From positions 2,108,001 through 2,172,000 of the forward strand of contig NZ_CP029210.1 in the NCBI RefSeq assembly GCF_003100395.1: a stretch of 64,000 bases of DNA. Reading direction: 5' to 3'. The position numbers and the translations under genes were made by a program. Below the pieces are notes generated by a model. That model saw nothing but the letters and a program-made list of their open reading frames with translations. It did no database searches and had not been told where the DNA came from. Positions 14,801 to 26,918 of this stretch are shown here, in pieces (the stretch's first letter is position 1; each line of letters begins with the position of its first letter). The stretch is from Aquabacterium olei (lineage in GTDB: Bacteria; Pseudomonadota; Gammaproteobacteria; Burkholderiales; Burkholderiaceae_C).

Positions 14801-15390
14801 ATGTCTTCTACCCGCGTCAGGTTCTCGCGCGTGTCCTTCAACCGGTTCTCGGTCTCGCGACGGCGCTCCTTGTACTTCGAGACCCCGGCCGCCTCTTCCA
14901 GAAACAGCCGCAACTCTTCCGGGCGAGACTCGATGATGCGGCTGATGGTGCCCTGTCCGATGATGGCGTAGGCGCGCGGCCCCAGGCCGGTGCCGAGGAA
15001 CACGTCCTGCACATCGCGACGGCGCACGGGCTGGTTGTTGATGTAGTAGCTCGACGTACCGTCGCGCGTGAGGACACGCTTGACGGCGATTTCGGCGAAC
15101 TGGTTCCACTGCCCACCTGCGCGGCCCGACTCATTGCTGAAGACGAGTTCGACGCTGGCGCGGCTGGCCGGCTTGCGGTTGCCCGAGCCGTTGAAGATCA
15201 CGTCCTGCATGGACTCGCCACGCAGCTCGGACGCCTTGGACTCGCCCAGCACCCAGCGCACGGCATCCATGATGTTGGACTTGCCGCAGCCATTGGGGCC
15301 CACCACGCCGACCAGCTGCCCGGGCAGCTGGAAGTGCGTGTGTTCCGCGAAGGATTTGAAGCCGGACAGCTTGATCGAATTCAGACGCAT
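11878..15390 (-). CDS. smc: Chromosome segregation protein SMC
   Basis: 1170-residue condensin ATPase that compacts and segregates chromosomes with ScpA/ScpB. It has the Walker A GPNGCGKSN (31-39), two long Ala/Glu/Arg-rich coiled-coil arms (about 170-500 and 670-1000), a hinge (about 505-670, LKPWLAKHGLDGLPGLWTRV) and a C-terminal head with the ABC signature LLSGGEKALTA and Walker B FCLLDEVDAPLDD. The start MRLNSIKLSGFKSF is the conserved SMC N-terminus. It heads the smc-zipA-ligA unit. Confidence 0.97.
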   Translation of the reverse strand: MRLNSIKLSGFKSFAEHTHFQLPGQLVGVVGPNGCGKSNIMDAVRWVLGESKASELRGESMQDVIFNGSGNRKPASRASVELVFSNESGRAGGQWNQFAEIAVKRVLTRDGTSSYYINNQPVRRRDVQDVFLGTGLGPRAYAIIGQGTISRIIESRPEELRLFLEEAAGVSKYKERRRETENRLKDTRENLTRVEDILRELNNNLERLERQAEVASRYHGLQEQGTLKLHQLWFLKHRDATSEESRIRLAVAEATNALEARMAELRSVEAELEHVRQDHYASSDALHVAQGALADANLEVSRLEERIRYVVEGRQRTEQRLAELKAHNDQWAERAAAAEIELEELAEKMMAAEEQAEILAAQAEELAGNVPALEDAVRAATQRANAQRGAAQQVQQQIQLLAAESRSIDEQTRQFNMRRERLVAERQNLTSTDDARLHELKAQLDEGQEALAVLEARLGDLTDTVPTLDEQRKARQNEANAQAARQAELAARLEALKALQEKVQTEGKLKPWLAKHGLDGLPGLWTRVHIEPGWENALEAALRERLSALEVGRVETVRAFEQDAPPARLAFYSLPSDEIANTHATLPRLSDLLRLTEPGLKAMMNDWLEGVYTAASLEEALASRSKLTHGELILTRAGHAVSQFAVTFYAPDSEQAGMLARAQEIENLDKQVKAQALMGDDARAALIRAEAAYTDASQRLAVSRRETSEAQQRTHALQVEVLRLTQQAEQTSSRRGQITEELTEIDAQLDELQERRATGEARFEELDVSLGEAQEKHAQLEESVIEAERKLSQAREQARTLERQAQEAQFSARSMVARRGELQRGIETARQQIAANEASAAQLNDELAKLSESTASAGLDEALAVRVEKEKALGAARQHYDDLSAQLRRADEQRMGFERSLQPLRDEITKLQLELQAASLGGAQFMEQLNAAGVDLAVLAEGIERDGVKLYGLQTEIDRIQREINALGAVNLAALEELTAARERKGFLDSQMADLMDAIQTLEDAIHKIDLETRDLLGSTFNTVNEHFGRMFPSLFGGGSAKLVMTGDEILDAGVQVMAHPPGKKNSTIHLLSGGEKALTAIALVFAIFQLNPAPFCLLDEVDAPLDDANTERYARLVKSMSSGTQFLFISHNKIAMEMAEQLVGVTMQEQGVSRIVAVDMEAALGMAQA

Positions 15391-15646
15391 GCTTGGGGCT
15401 CAACCGGGACCGATGCCTGCGGGCCGGACCGCGGGCACACCCGACGCAAATTCGAGGCAAGCCACCCGCTAAGTCGTTGATTTCTCTATCAAAACCCGCC
15501 GTTTTGAGGGCGAGAGACAATCAGGGATGATACCATTGGCATTTGCTGTGCAAGCCTGCCTCCGCGCACGGCCCTAAGGTCGCGTGGTGGCTTGCACCTC
15601 CTCCTCCAGACCCGCGCGCCACCGCGTGCACTGCTTCAATCCCCGC
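15391..15646. promoter_or_regulatory. Divergent smc/queF intergenic region with several hairpins
   Basis: 256 bases carrying control signals for both genes. Overlapping small inverted repeats lie at 15477-15492 (TTGAT/ATCAA) and 15490-15506 (CAAAAC/GTTTTG). A perfect 9-pair stem, 15548-15556 with 15589-15597 (GTGCAAGCC/GGCTTGCAC), encloses 32 bases and ends 49 bases before the queF ATG. I find no clear -35/-10 pair and no Shine-Dalgarno sequence before queF. The structure does not match the preQ1 riboswitch patterns I know, so no class is assigned. Confidence 0.5.
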
Positions 15647-16174
15647 ATGGCCAAGAAAGCCTCTTCCACCGCCGCGAAGGCCCCTGCCCGCGCCCGCAAG
15701 ACCGCCCCGACCGAAGCCGATCTGGTCGTCGGTGAGCGCACCGCCCCCGCGGTGCCCCCCTCGGTGCCGTCGCGCCAGCTGGACGTGTTCCCCAACCCGG
15801 CCCCCCAGCGCGACTACGTCATCCAGTTCCAGGTGCCCGAGTTCACCTGCTTCTGCCCGCTGACCAAGCAGCCCGACTTCGCGCACTTCACGATCGACTG
15901 CATCGCCGACGAACTCTGCGTCGAACTCAAGAGCCTGAAGATGTACATGTGGAGCTACCGCAACGAAGGCGCGTTCCACGAGAAGGTCACCAACGACATT
16001 CTGGAAGACATCGTCAAGGCCATCGACCCGCGCTACCTGCGGATCACGGCCAAGTGGTACGTGCGCGGCGGCATCTACACCAACGTGGTCGTCGAGCACC
16101 GCAAGAAGGGCTGGAAGCCGGCCCCGCGCGTGGAACTGCCGCAGCACAACGCCGAGACCGGCCTGCTGGGCTGA
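15647..16174 (+). CDS. queF: NADPH-dependent 7-cyano-7-deazaguanine reductase QueF
   Basis: Reduces preQ0 to preQ1 in the queuosine tRNA-modification pathway. 175 residues, the short single-domain type. It shows the nitrile-attacking cysteine in EFTCFCPLTKQPDF (C70, with D77) and the substrate/NADPH motif ELKSLKMYMWSYRNEGAFHE. Residues 1-40 are a Lys/Ala/Pro-rich extension before the conserved core. The start is uncertain because no ribosome binding site precedes this ATG; an in-frame GTG at 15584 is the alternative. A CbiM-like gene follows after 26 bases. Confidence 0.95.
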   Translation: MAKKASSTAAKAPARARKTAPTEADLVVGERTAPAVPPSVPSRQLDVFPNPAPQRDYVIQFQVPEFTCFCPLTKQPDFAHFTIDCIADELCVELKSLKMYMWSYRNEGAFHEKVTNDILEDIVKAIDPRYLRITAKWYVRGGIYTNVVVEHRKKGWKPAPRVELPQHNAETGLLG

Positions 16175-16200
16175 GCCCCTGATCCACCGGGCAGCGAGCA

Positions 16201-16950
16201 ATGACCTTCTCGGACGGGGCGCTGCCCGCGATCGAATGGGTGATGGTGCTTGGCTGCCTCGCGGCCACCCTGCCGTTCAAGCCCTGGTTGCCGCTGCGCC
16301 ACCGCGAACTGCAGAGTCCTTGGCTCGGCGCCATGGTGATCCTGCCCTTTGCCTGGTGGACACGGCATCTGCTGCCCTCCGGGCTGGCCTTGCATGTCAG
16401 CGGCGCCTGCCTGCTCGTGCTGATGTTCGGCTGGCCGCTGGCCGTGTGGAGCATCACGCTCGTCGGCGTGCTGACGGCCGCGCTGGAGGCCTTCACCCCC
16501 CCGCGTCTGAACGCGCATCAGCGTTGGATGAACGAGGCCTTGCCCGCCATCCAGGGCGTAACGGATCTGGGCCCCCGGTTGCTCCATCAGGCCGATGCCA
16601 TCGCCGCGCAGGTGGCGTGGCTCGGCGTGCTGCCGGCCACACTGGGCCTGCTGCTGGGGTTGGCTGTCCGGCGGTTCATGCCCGCCCACCTCTTCGTCTT
16701 CATTCTCGGGCGGGGCTTCATCGTCACGGCCCTGTCCGTCACGCTCGCCGGGCTCGCCGCGGCGGCCATCGGGCGCGTGCCAGAAGGCATCGACACCGGT
16801 GAATGGTTGCTGGCGCACTGGCTGCTCGGGTGGGGCGAAGCCATCAGCACGGGCATGCTGACTGCCATCTTCGTGGCATTCAAGCCGCACTGGATGCTGA
16901 CGTATTCGGACCAGCGCTATCTCGCCGGCCCCCATCGCCCGGGCCCATGA
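16201..16950 (+). CDS. CbiM-like multi-pass membrane protein (ECF-permease family)
   Basis: 249 residues with about six or seven hydrophobic helices. The N-terminus MTFSDGALP resembles the CbiM/NikM start, where Met-His and a following Gly build the Co/Ni site, and later parts fit the same predicted-permease family. The key second-position His is replaced by Thr, and no CbiQ, CbiO or CbiN partner lies nearby. A cobalt or nickel role is therefore doubtful. Being 26 bases downstream of queF, it may move a queuosine-related compound, but that is speculation. Confidence 0.6.
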   Translation: MTFSDGALPAIEWVMVLGCLAATLPFKPWLPLRHRELQSPWLGAMVILPFAWWTRHLLPSGLALHVSGACLLVLMFGWPLAVWSITLVGVLTAALEAFTPPRLNAHQRWMNEALPAIQGVTDLGPRLLHQADAIAAQVAWLGVLPATLGLLLGLAVRRFMPAHLFVFILGRGFIVTALSVTLAGLAAAAIGRVPEGIDTGEWLLAHWLLGWGEAISTGMLTAIFVAFKPHWMLTYSDQRYLAGPHRPGP

Positions 16951-17055
16951 CGTCATCCGGCGGCCAATGTTCCCCGCCACGCACTGAACTGGCGTAAACG
17001 TCGGGAGTCCGGGCGCTTGCGGCCGATATCCTGCGGCATCAGGCCTGATGTACCG

Positions 17056-18264
17056 ATGCCGCCACTGCCCTCACCCCGGTTTCCCTCCTTCGCGAATGCC
17101 CTGCTGGGCCGCCATCCCCGGCGGCGGCGGCATGTGCTGTTCGTGCTGGCCACGGGGCCTCTCTACGCGGTCAGCATGGCCGTGGCCATCCAGTCGTCGG
17201 CATTCGGGTTGCTGGCCCCGTCCCTTGCGCTGATCCTGGCCGGCACCAGCCTGGCCGTCTTCACGCTGGTGTACGCGCTGGTGCGCAGCGGCTGGTCGGC
17301 CCGCCTCAGCGATCCGGTGCTCACGTTTCCCCACGCCATGGCGTGCATCGTGCTGTCCATGGCCGCCTACGTGGCGCTCGGCTCCGACCGCGGCAACGTG
17401 ATCATCCTCATCGCGCAGACCATCGTCGCCGCCATGTTCCGCCTGCGCCCCCTCCAGGTTCTGGCGCTGGGTTGCGCCTCCGTGCTGCTGCTCGCAGCGG
17501 CGGTGACGGGGCTGCACCACCATGACCCCGCCAGCTTCCCCGCGCCCGTCGGGTGGCTGCATTTGTCAGTGGGGGGCTCCACCATCCTGCTGCTGTCGCT
17601 GGTTGCCAAGTGGGTGAGCGACATCCGGGTGCGCCTTGACCGTCAGGCCCGGGAGCTGAAGGACGCCCTGACCACGGTGCAGCAGCTGGCCACCACCGAC
17701 ATGCTGACCGGGCTGATGAACCGGCGGATGATGACGGAAATCCTCGAGCGTGAAATTCGCCAGAGCCTGCGGCATGACACGCCGATGTGCGTGGCGCTGA
17801 TCGACATCGACCACTTCAAGCACGTGAACGACCGCCACGGCCATGCCGCCGGCGATGAGGTGCTGAAGGCTCTGGCTGCACTCGGTCGCAAGGACCTCCG
17901 CCAGGTGGACCTGCTTGCACGCTGGGGCGGCGAGGAGTTTCTGCTGCTGCTGCCCCGCGTGCCCCTGGCCGATGCGCTCGTTGCGCTTGATCGTCTGCGA
18001 CTCCAGGCACAGCAACTGGCGGTGCCGGGCCACCCGTCGGTGCACATCAGCGTGTCGGCCGGTGTGGCGCAACTGCGTGAGGACGAGACGCTGGATGCCC
18101 TGCTCGACCGGGCGGACACCGCACTGTACGAAGCAAAACGCACGGGCCGAAACCGGTGCGTGGCAGCCGTACCGCGCAGCGGTGAGCCTGCCGCCCAGGC
18201 AGAAGGCAGCGCCCTGCTGATCGACCTGCGCAGCGTGGCTCGCCTTCAGGAGGACGGGGCATGA
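17056..18264 (+). CDS. Membrane-anchored diguanylate cyclase (GGDEF)
   Basis: 402 residues. About six N-terminal membrane helices (to ~195) form the sensor part, then a short coiled linker (RQARELKDALTTVQQLATTD) leads into a GGDEF domain. The catalytic motif is GGEEF near residue 290, preceded at the right spacing by an RxxD inhibitory site (RQVD), so c-di-GMP synthesis with product feedback is expected. DMLTGLMNRR and DIDHFKHVNDRHGH complete the metal/GTP motifs. The ATG at 17056 was chosen over a TTG further upstream. Its stop overlaps the start of a second, related cyclase. Confidence 0.92.
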   Translation: MPPLPSPRFPSFANALLGRHPRRRRHVLFVLATGPLYAVSMAVAIQSSAFGLLAPSLALILAGTSLAVFTLVYALVRSGWSARLSDPVLTFPHAMACIVLSMAAYVALGSDRGNVIILIAQTIVAAMFRLRPLQVLALGCASVLLLAAAVTGLHHHDPASFPAPVGWLHLSVGGSTILLLSLVAKWVSDIRVRLDRQARELKDALTTVQQLATTDMLTGLMNRRMMTEILEREIRQSLRHDTPMCVALIDIDHFKHVNDRHGHAAGDEVLKALAALGRKDLRQVDLLARWGGEEFLLLLPRVPLADALVALDRLRLQAQQLAVPGHPSVHISVSAGVAQLREDETLDALLDRADTALYEAKRTGRNRCVAAVPRSGEPAAQAEGSALLIDLRSVARLQEDGA

Positions 18265-19430
18265 GCGGCAACCCGGCCACCAGCTTCGCGGAAGAGCATG
18301 ACCCCATCATCGAGGCCATCAGCCGGCTGGCCGCCTTCGTGTTCGGGCCCGACCGCGCCACCAGGCTGCGCACGGCGGCGATTCTGCTCTGCGCGGTGAT
18401 GTACTTGATCTGCTGCCTGGCCGCGCGGATGGCGGCCGACATCGGCGTCATGCGCAGCTTCGCGCCGGCCTGGCTGGCGTGGACCAGCCTGCCCGCCTAT
18501 GTGGTGTTCTTCCTGCTCGTGCGCAGCGGCCGCACGCGCCGCCTGAAGGACCCGACGCTGATGATCCCGCAGAACGTGTTTGCCTTGCTGGCCATCGCGT
18601 TCGCCTACACGGCCGTCGGGCCGCATGACCGGGGCCTAGTGCTTGTGTTGCTGGCACTGGTCACCGTCTTCGGCATGTACACGCACACTCCCAAACAGTC
18701 TGCCGCGATCGGGATCGTCGCCACACTGGTGCTGGCGGCCACCATGGGCATCCTGTCCTGGCTGGACCCGGTCTACTACCCGCCCGCCCACGAGCTGATC
18801 CGGTTCGAGCTGCTCGCCGGCTCGATGCCCGTGGTCGTGCTGTCGGCCTACCGGCTTTCGACCTGGCGTGAGCGCGTCGCCACGCAGCGACGGGATCTGC
18901 GGGCCGCGCTGGAGCAGGTTCAGAAGCTCGCCGTGCGCGACGTGTTGACGGGCCTGTACAACCGCCGCTTCATGCAGGAGAAGCTCGACCAGAGCGTCAA
19001 GCGCTTCGATCGCTACGGCGAGCGCTTTGCGGTGGTGCTGATCGACCTGGATCACTTCAAGCAGGTGAACGACCAGCATGGCCACAAGGTGGGCGATGAG
19101 GCGCTGCAGGCCTTTGCGTCCGCCGCCATGCTGGTGCTGCGCGAGACCGACACGGTGGCGCGCTGGGGTGGCGAGGAGTTCCTGGTGGTGCTGCCCAACG
19201 CGACGGCAGGCAAGGCCGCCATCGCCATGCGCCGGCTGCGCGAGGCCCTGAGCCACGCCCCGGTGTCGGCCTCGGCCCCGGGACTGCGTGTGCGCTTTTC
19301 GTCCGGCATCGCCGTGCACGAAGCGCCGGGCAATGTCGCCCAGATCCTGGAGCGGGCCGACAAGGCGCTGTACCAGGCCAAGCGGAGCGGCCGGGACCGT
19401 GACGCCCTCGCCGCGCGCACGGGCACATGA
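18261..19430 (+). CDS. Second membrane-anchored diguanylate cyclase (GGDEF)
   Basis: 389 residues with the same plan: about six membrane helices to ~195, a coiled linker and a GGDEF domain with GGEEF (about residue 302) and an RETD inhibitory site just before it. The membrane region shares a signature with its neighbour (LLVRSGRTRRLKDP here, ALVRSGWSARLSDP there), pointing to tandem duplication. The ATG overlaps the preceding stop by 4 bases, so the two are translationally coupled. Both catalytic sites look active. The signal sensed is unknown. Confidence 0.92.
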   Translation: MSGNPATSFAEEHDPIIEAISRLAAFVFGPDRATRLRTAAILLCAVMYLICCLAARMAADIGVMRSFAPAWLAWTSLPAYVVFFLLVRSGRTRRLKDPTLMIPQNVFALLAIAFAYTAVGPHDRGLVLVLLALVTVFGMYTHTPKQSAAIGIVATLVLAATMGILSWLDPVYYPPAHELIRFELLAGSMPVVVLSAYRLSTWRERVATQRRDLRAALEQVQKLAVRDVLTGLYNRRFMQEKLDQSVKRFDRYGERFAVVLIDLDHFKQVNDQHGHKVGDEALQAFASAAMLVLRETDTVARWGGEEFLVVLPNATAGKAAIAMRRLREALSHAPVSASAPGLRVRFSSGIAVHEAPGNVAQILERADKALYQAKRSGRDRDALAARTGT

Positions 19431-19475
19431 CACATCCCGAGGCCGACAAGGCGCAGTCCGAGCCCCACCACGGGC

Positions 19476-19481
19476 GATAAT
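19476..19481 (+). promoter_or_regulatory. Candidate -10 element (GATAAT) immediately upstream of dapC
   Basis: GATAAT is followed by only 8 bases before the dapC ATG at 19490, and no ribosome binding site is present. Transcription from it would start at or within two bases of the start codon. The -35 region is weak. Confidence 0.4.
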
Positions 19482-19489
19482 CGCGCCCC

Positions 19490-20719
19490 ATGAATCCCCT
19501 GCTTTCCAAACTGCAGCCCTACCCCTTCGAGCGCCTTCGTCAGCTGACGGCCGGGGTGGTGCCGAACCCGGCCTACCGGGCGATCAGCCTGGGCATTGGC
19601 GAGCCGAAGCACCCGACGCCTGCCTTCATCAAGGACGCCCTGACCGCCGCGCTCGACGGCCTGGCCGCTTACCCTGCCACGGCAGGTGAGCCCGCCCTGC
19701 GCGAAGCCTGTGCGGCCTGGGTACAGCGTCGCTACGGCCTGTCGCTCGATCCTGCCACGCAGATCCTGCCGGTCAACGGCTCGCGCGAGGCGCTGTTCGC
19801 GTTGGCGCAGACGGTGATCGACCCGACGCAGCACGCCGAAGCAGGCGGCCCGGCGGTGGTCTGCCCCAACCCTTTTTATCAGATCTACGAAGGCGCGGCC
19901 CTGCTGGCCGGCGCGCGTGTGGTGTTCGCCAATTCCGACCCGGCGCGCAACTTCGCGGCGGATTGGTCCAGCATTCCCGACGCCGTGTGGGCCACGACCC
20001 AGCTGCTGTACGTGTGCTCGCCGGGCAACCCGACGGGTGCCGTGATGCCGCTGGAAGAATGGCAGCGCCTGTTCGAATTGAGCGACCGCCACGGCTTCGT
20101 GATCGCGTCGGACGAGTGCTACTCCGAGATCTACTTCCGCGAAGGCCCCGATGCCGCGCCCCTGGGTGGCCTGGAAGCCGCCGCGAAACTGGGCTGCTCC
20201 GATTTCCGCAACCTTGTGGCCCTCACCAGCCTCTCCAAGCGCTCGAACGTGCCGGGGCTGCGGTCGGGCTTCGTCATGGGCGATGCGAAGCTCATGAAGG
20301 CCTTTCTGCTCTACCGCACTTACCACGGCAGCGCAGTGGGCCCCGCCGTGCAGCGCGCCAGCGTCGCCGCCTGGAACGACGAGGCCCACGTGGTGGAAAA
20401 CCGCCGCCTGTACCGCGAGAAGTTCGAGAAGGTCACGCCCATCCTGGCTTCGGTCATGGACGTGGCCCTGCCGGACGCCAGCTTCTACCTGTGGGCCAAG
20501 GTGCCCGACACCGTCTGTGGTGGCAGCGACGAGGCCTTCGCCCGTGAACTGCTGGCTCAATACAATGTCGCGGTACTGCCCGGCAGCTACCTGGCCCGCG
20601 AGGCCCAGGGCGTGAACCCAGGTGCCGGTCGCGTGCGCATGGCCCTGGTGGCCGGCGTCGAAGAATGTGTGGAAGCGGCTGAACGCATCAAGGCCTTCAT
20701 CCTTTCCCAGTCGAAGTGA
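19490..20719 (+). CDS. dapC: Succinyldiaminopimelate transaminase DapC
   Basis: PLP-dependent class I/II aminotransferase of the succinylase branch of lysine and meso-diaminopimelate synthesis. 409 residues with an N-terminal [15 protein letters not shown] typical of proteobacterial DapC. PLP-site motifs are [21 protein letters not shown] and [12 protein letters not shown] (the Schiff-base lysine), plus a conserved C-terminal Arg region (RVRMALV). Downstream are dapD and dapE, giving a near-complete pathway block, which supports DapC over a general aspartate aminotransferase. Confidence 0.93.
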   Translation: MNPLLSKLQPYPFERLRQLTAGVVPNPAYRAISLGIGEPKHPTPAFIKDALTAALDGLAAYPATAGEPALREACAAWVQRRYGLSLDPATQILPVNGSREALFALAQTVIDPTQHAEAGGPAVVCPNPFYQIYEGAALLAGARVVFANSDPARNFAADWSSIPDAVWATTQLLYVCSPGNPTGAVMPLEEWQRLFELSDRHGFVIASDECYSEIYFREGPDAAPLGGLEAAAKLGCSDFRNLVALTSLSKRSNVPGLRSGFVMGDAKLMKAFLLYRTYHGSAVGPAVQRASVAAWNDEAHVVENRRLYREKFEKVTPILASVMDVALPDASFYLWAKVPDTVCGGSDEAFARELLAQYNVAVLPGSYLAREAQGVNPGAGRVRMALVAGVEECVEAAERIKAFILSQSK

Positions 20720-20741
20720 ACCCTCCCCCGAAAGACACAAG

Positions 20742-21572
20742 ATGACCCAAGCTCTGCAAACCGTGATCGAGAACGCGTGGGAAGCCCGCGCCGAGCTGTC
20801 CGTGGCCAGCGCCCCCGCCGAGATCCGTGACGCCGTCAACCACATCATCGACCAGCTCGACAGCGGCAAGGCCCGCGTGGCCGAGAAGATCGACGGCAAC
20901 TGGGTCGTGCACCAGTGGATCAAGAAGGCCGTGCTGCTGAGCTTCCGCCTGAACGACAACGTGCCGATGGGCGAAGGCCCGCTGACCTTCTTCGACAAAG
21001 TGCCCAGCAAGTACGGTTCGATGACGCCCGAGCAGCTCAAGGCCACCGGCGTGCGCGTGGTGCCGCCGGCCGTCGCCCGTCGTGGCAGCTTCCAGGCCAG
21101 GAACGTGATCCTGATGCCGTCGTACGTGAACATCGGTGCCTACGTCGATGAAGGCACGATGGTCGACACCTGGGCCACCGTGGGCTCGTGCGCCCAGATC
21201 GGCAAGAACGTTCACCTGTCTGGCGGCGTGGGCATCGGCGGCGTGCTGGAGCCCCTGCAGGCCAACCCCACCATCATTGAAGACAACTGCTTCGTCGGCG
21301 CCCGCTCGGAAGTGGTCGAAGGCGTGATCGTCGAAGAGAACTCGGTGCTGGGCATGGGCGTGTACCTGGGCCAGAGCACCCCGATCTTCAACCGCGAAAC
21401 CGGCGAGATCACCTACGGCCGCGTGCCCTCGGGCTCGGTGGTGGTGTCGGGCAACCTGCCCAAGAAGACCGCCGCCGGCCAGGACTACAGCCTGTACGCC
21501 GCCGTGATCGTCAAGCGCGTCGATGCCCAGACTCGCTCGAAGACCAGCATCAACGACCTGCTGCGCGCCTGA
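20742..21572 (+). CDS. dapD: Tetrahydrodipicolinate N-succinyltransferase DapD
   Basis: Transfers succinyl from succinyl-CoA to tetrahydrodipicolinate, one step before DapC. 276 residues, the family's normal size. An N-terminal helical domain ([15 protein letters not shown]) leads to a left-handed beta-helix of hexapeptide repeats ([40 protein letters not shown]) and ends [11 protein letters not shown]. The protein is a cytoplasmic trimer. It starts 22 bases after dapC and is surely in the same operon; the start follows the conserved [11 protein letters not shown]-terminus. Confidence 0.97.
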   Translation: MTQALQTVIENAWEARAELSVASAPAEIRDAVNHIIDQLDSGKARVAEKIDGNWVVHQWIKKAVLLSFRLNDNVPMGEGPLTFFDKVPSKYGSMTPEQLKATGVRVVPPAVARRGSFQARNVILMPSYVNIGAYVDEGTMVDTWATVGSCAQIGKNVHLSGGVGIGGVLEPLQANPTIIEDNCFVGARSEVVEGVIVEENSVLGMGVYLGQSTPIFNRETGEITYGRVPSGSVVVSGNLPKKTAAGQDYSLYAAVIVKRVDAQTRSKTSINDLLRA

Positions 21573-21651
21573 TCGGCCCAACAGTGTCAACCGGCCGGGC
21601 GCCTGAGCGGGCCCCGGCCCTGACTGAGATACCAAACCCCGGGAGCGCAGG

Positions 21652-24917
<3,266 letters not shown>

Positions 24918-24921
<4 letters not shown>

Positions 24922-26873
24922 TCGTCCTGAAGAACGTCTCCCTGCTGCGAGGCGTGAAGCCCGTGCTGGACCAGGCCAGCGCCACCATCCACCCTGGCGA
25001 AAAGGTCGGCCTCATCGGCCGCAACGGCGCGGGCAAGTCCTCGCTGTTCTCGCTGCTGGCCGGGCGCCTCCACCCCGATGCCGGCGACGTCGAGATCCCG
25101 CCCAGCTGGCTGCAGCCCGGCGGCATGGCCGAGGTCGCGCAGAACATGCCCGAAACCGACGAGCCGGCCACCGAGTTCGTGCTGCAGGGCGACGGCCGCC
25201 TGATGGCAGCGCGACAGGCCCTGATCGAGGCCGAAGCCAGCGGCGACGGCCACGCCATGGCCGAGGCCCACGCCGCGCTGGCCGAGGCCGGCCACTTCGA
25301 TGCACCTGCCCGCGCCCAGGCGCTGCTGCTGGGCCTGGGCTTCCAGCTCGCGCAGACCATGGCGCCCGTCAACAGCTTTTCCGGTGGCTGGCGGATGCGG
25401 CTGCAGCTCGCCCGCGCGCTGATGTGTCCCGCCCGCCTGCTGCTGCTCGACGAACCCACCAACCACCTGGACCTCGACGCGCTGGTCTGGCTGGAAGGCT
25501 GGCTGCAGCGCTACGAAGGCACGCTGATCATCATCAGCCATGACCGAGAGTTTCTCGACGCCATCACCCGCGTCACGTTGCACCTCGAAGACGGCACCCT
25601 GACCCGCTACACCGGCGGCTACACCGCGTTCGAGGCCATGCGGGCCGAGCGGCTCACGCAGCACCAGGCTGCGTTCGAAAAGCAGCAGGACCGCATCGCC
25701 CACCTGCAGAAGTTCATCGACCGATTCAAGGCCCAGGCCACCAAGGCCCGCCAGGCGCAAAGCCGCGTCAAGGCGCTGGAACGGATGGAGAAGCTCGCCC
25801 CCGTGCTCACGGCCAGCGACTTCGAGTTCGAGTTTCCGGCCCCGGCCAGCCTGCCCAACCCGATGCTGGTCATGAAAGACCTGCAGTGTGGCTACCCGAG
25901 GGAGGGCGACACCCCGCTGACCATCGTGCAGGGCGTGAACCGCTCGGTGCTGCCGGCGCAACGCATCGGCATCCTGGGCGCCAACGGGCAGGGCAAGTCC
26001 ACATTGGTCAAGACGCTGGCTCACATGCTGCAGCCGGTGGGCGGCACCGTCACCGAAGGCAAAGGCCTGAGCATCGGCTACTTCGCGCAGCAGGAACTCG
26101 ACGTCCTGCGGCCGGACGAAGGCCCGCTCGCCCACATGATCCGCCTGGCTAAGGAAGTCAGCCCACAGGCCCGCGAGCAGGAACTGCGCGACTTCCTGGG
26201 GCGCTTCCGCTTCACGGGCGACATGGTCATGCAACCCGTCGGCCAGTTCAGCGGAGGCGAGAAGGCCAGGCTGGTGCTGGCCTTGGTGGTCTGGCAGCGC
26301 CCCAACTTGCTGCTGCTCGACGAACCCACCAACCACCTCGACCTCACCACCCGCGAGGCGCTCAGCATCGCGCTCAACGAGTTCGAAGGCACGGTGATGC
26401 TGGTCAGCCACGACCGGGCCCTGCTGCGCGAGGTGTGCGACGAGTTCTGGCTCGTCACGCGAGGCGGTGTCAGCACCTTCGACGGCGACCTCGACGACTA
26501 CCAGCGCTGGCTGCAGGAGCAGGCACGCGAGGTCGCGCTGGCCGCGCGCGCAGCCCGCGACGCTGACAAGGCGATCGCTCCGGGTGAAGCCCCGGCCAAC
26601 CGCAAGGAAGACCGCAAAGCGGCAGCACAGGCCCGTCAGCGACTGGCCGAGCAGGCCAAACCGCTGAAAGCCGAGCTCAAGAAGATCGACGACCGCCTGG
26701 CCCATGCCGCCCGCGAGCAGACGGAACTGACGGAAGCACTCGGCGGCCCGGATCTCACTGGTGCCGAGCGGGCCGAACAGGGCAAACGGCTCAAGGCCCT
26801 GGGCGACGAGATCGAAACACTGGAATCCCGGTGGCTTGAACTCACCGACGCCATCGAGCAACTCAGCGCCTGA
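24918..26873 (+). CDS. yheS: ABC-F family ATPase (YheS-like ribosome-associated factor)
   Basis: 651 residues with two ABC domains in tandem and no membrane segments, as in ribosome-acting ABC-F proteins. Domain 1 has Walker A GRNGAGKSS, signature NSFSGGWRMRLQLA and Walker B LLLLDEPTNHLDLD. The linker (about 240-320, FIDRFKAQATKARQAQSR) is the P-site tRNA interaction motif. Domain 2 has GANGQGKST, GQFSGGEKARLVLA and LLLLDEPTNHLDLT. A C-terminal coiled coil (about 540-651) follows. The N-terminus MIVLKNVSLLRGVKP fits YheS better than Uup. The ATG overlaps the prmB stop by 4 bases. Confidence 0.88.
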
Positions 26874-26886
26874 CCCATCCGGGCGT

Positions 26887-26918
26887 CATCGCCGCGGCGC
26901 TCAGTGCCCGCGGCGATG
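26887..26918. terminator. Hairpin at the ABC-F / DksA-like convergent junction
   Basis: A perfect 11-pair stem (26887-26897 with 26908-26918) has a 10-base loop holding the stop codon of the minus-strand gene. With no T tract on either side it is a weak intrinsic terminator. It may still block or process transcripts arriving from either direction. Confidence 0.5.

Noticed and set aside
11884..15480. A 1198-residue open frame opposite smc
   Set aside because: It covers smc exactly, has low-complexity Gly/Leu/Gln/His content and no motif, whereas smc has all its conserved motifs.
15548..15597. preQ1 riboswitch upstream of queF
   Set aside because: No preQ1-I, II or III consensus could be recognised; kept only as an unclassified structured leader.
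18261..18264. The two GGDEF genes as one gene split by a frameshift
   Set aside because: Each has its own membrane domain and complete GGDEF domain, so the 4-base overlap joins two full genes.
19052..21133. A 693-residue minus-strand frame across the second cyclase gene, dapC and dapD
   Set aside because: It overlaps three well-supported plus-strand genes and shows no family motif.
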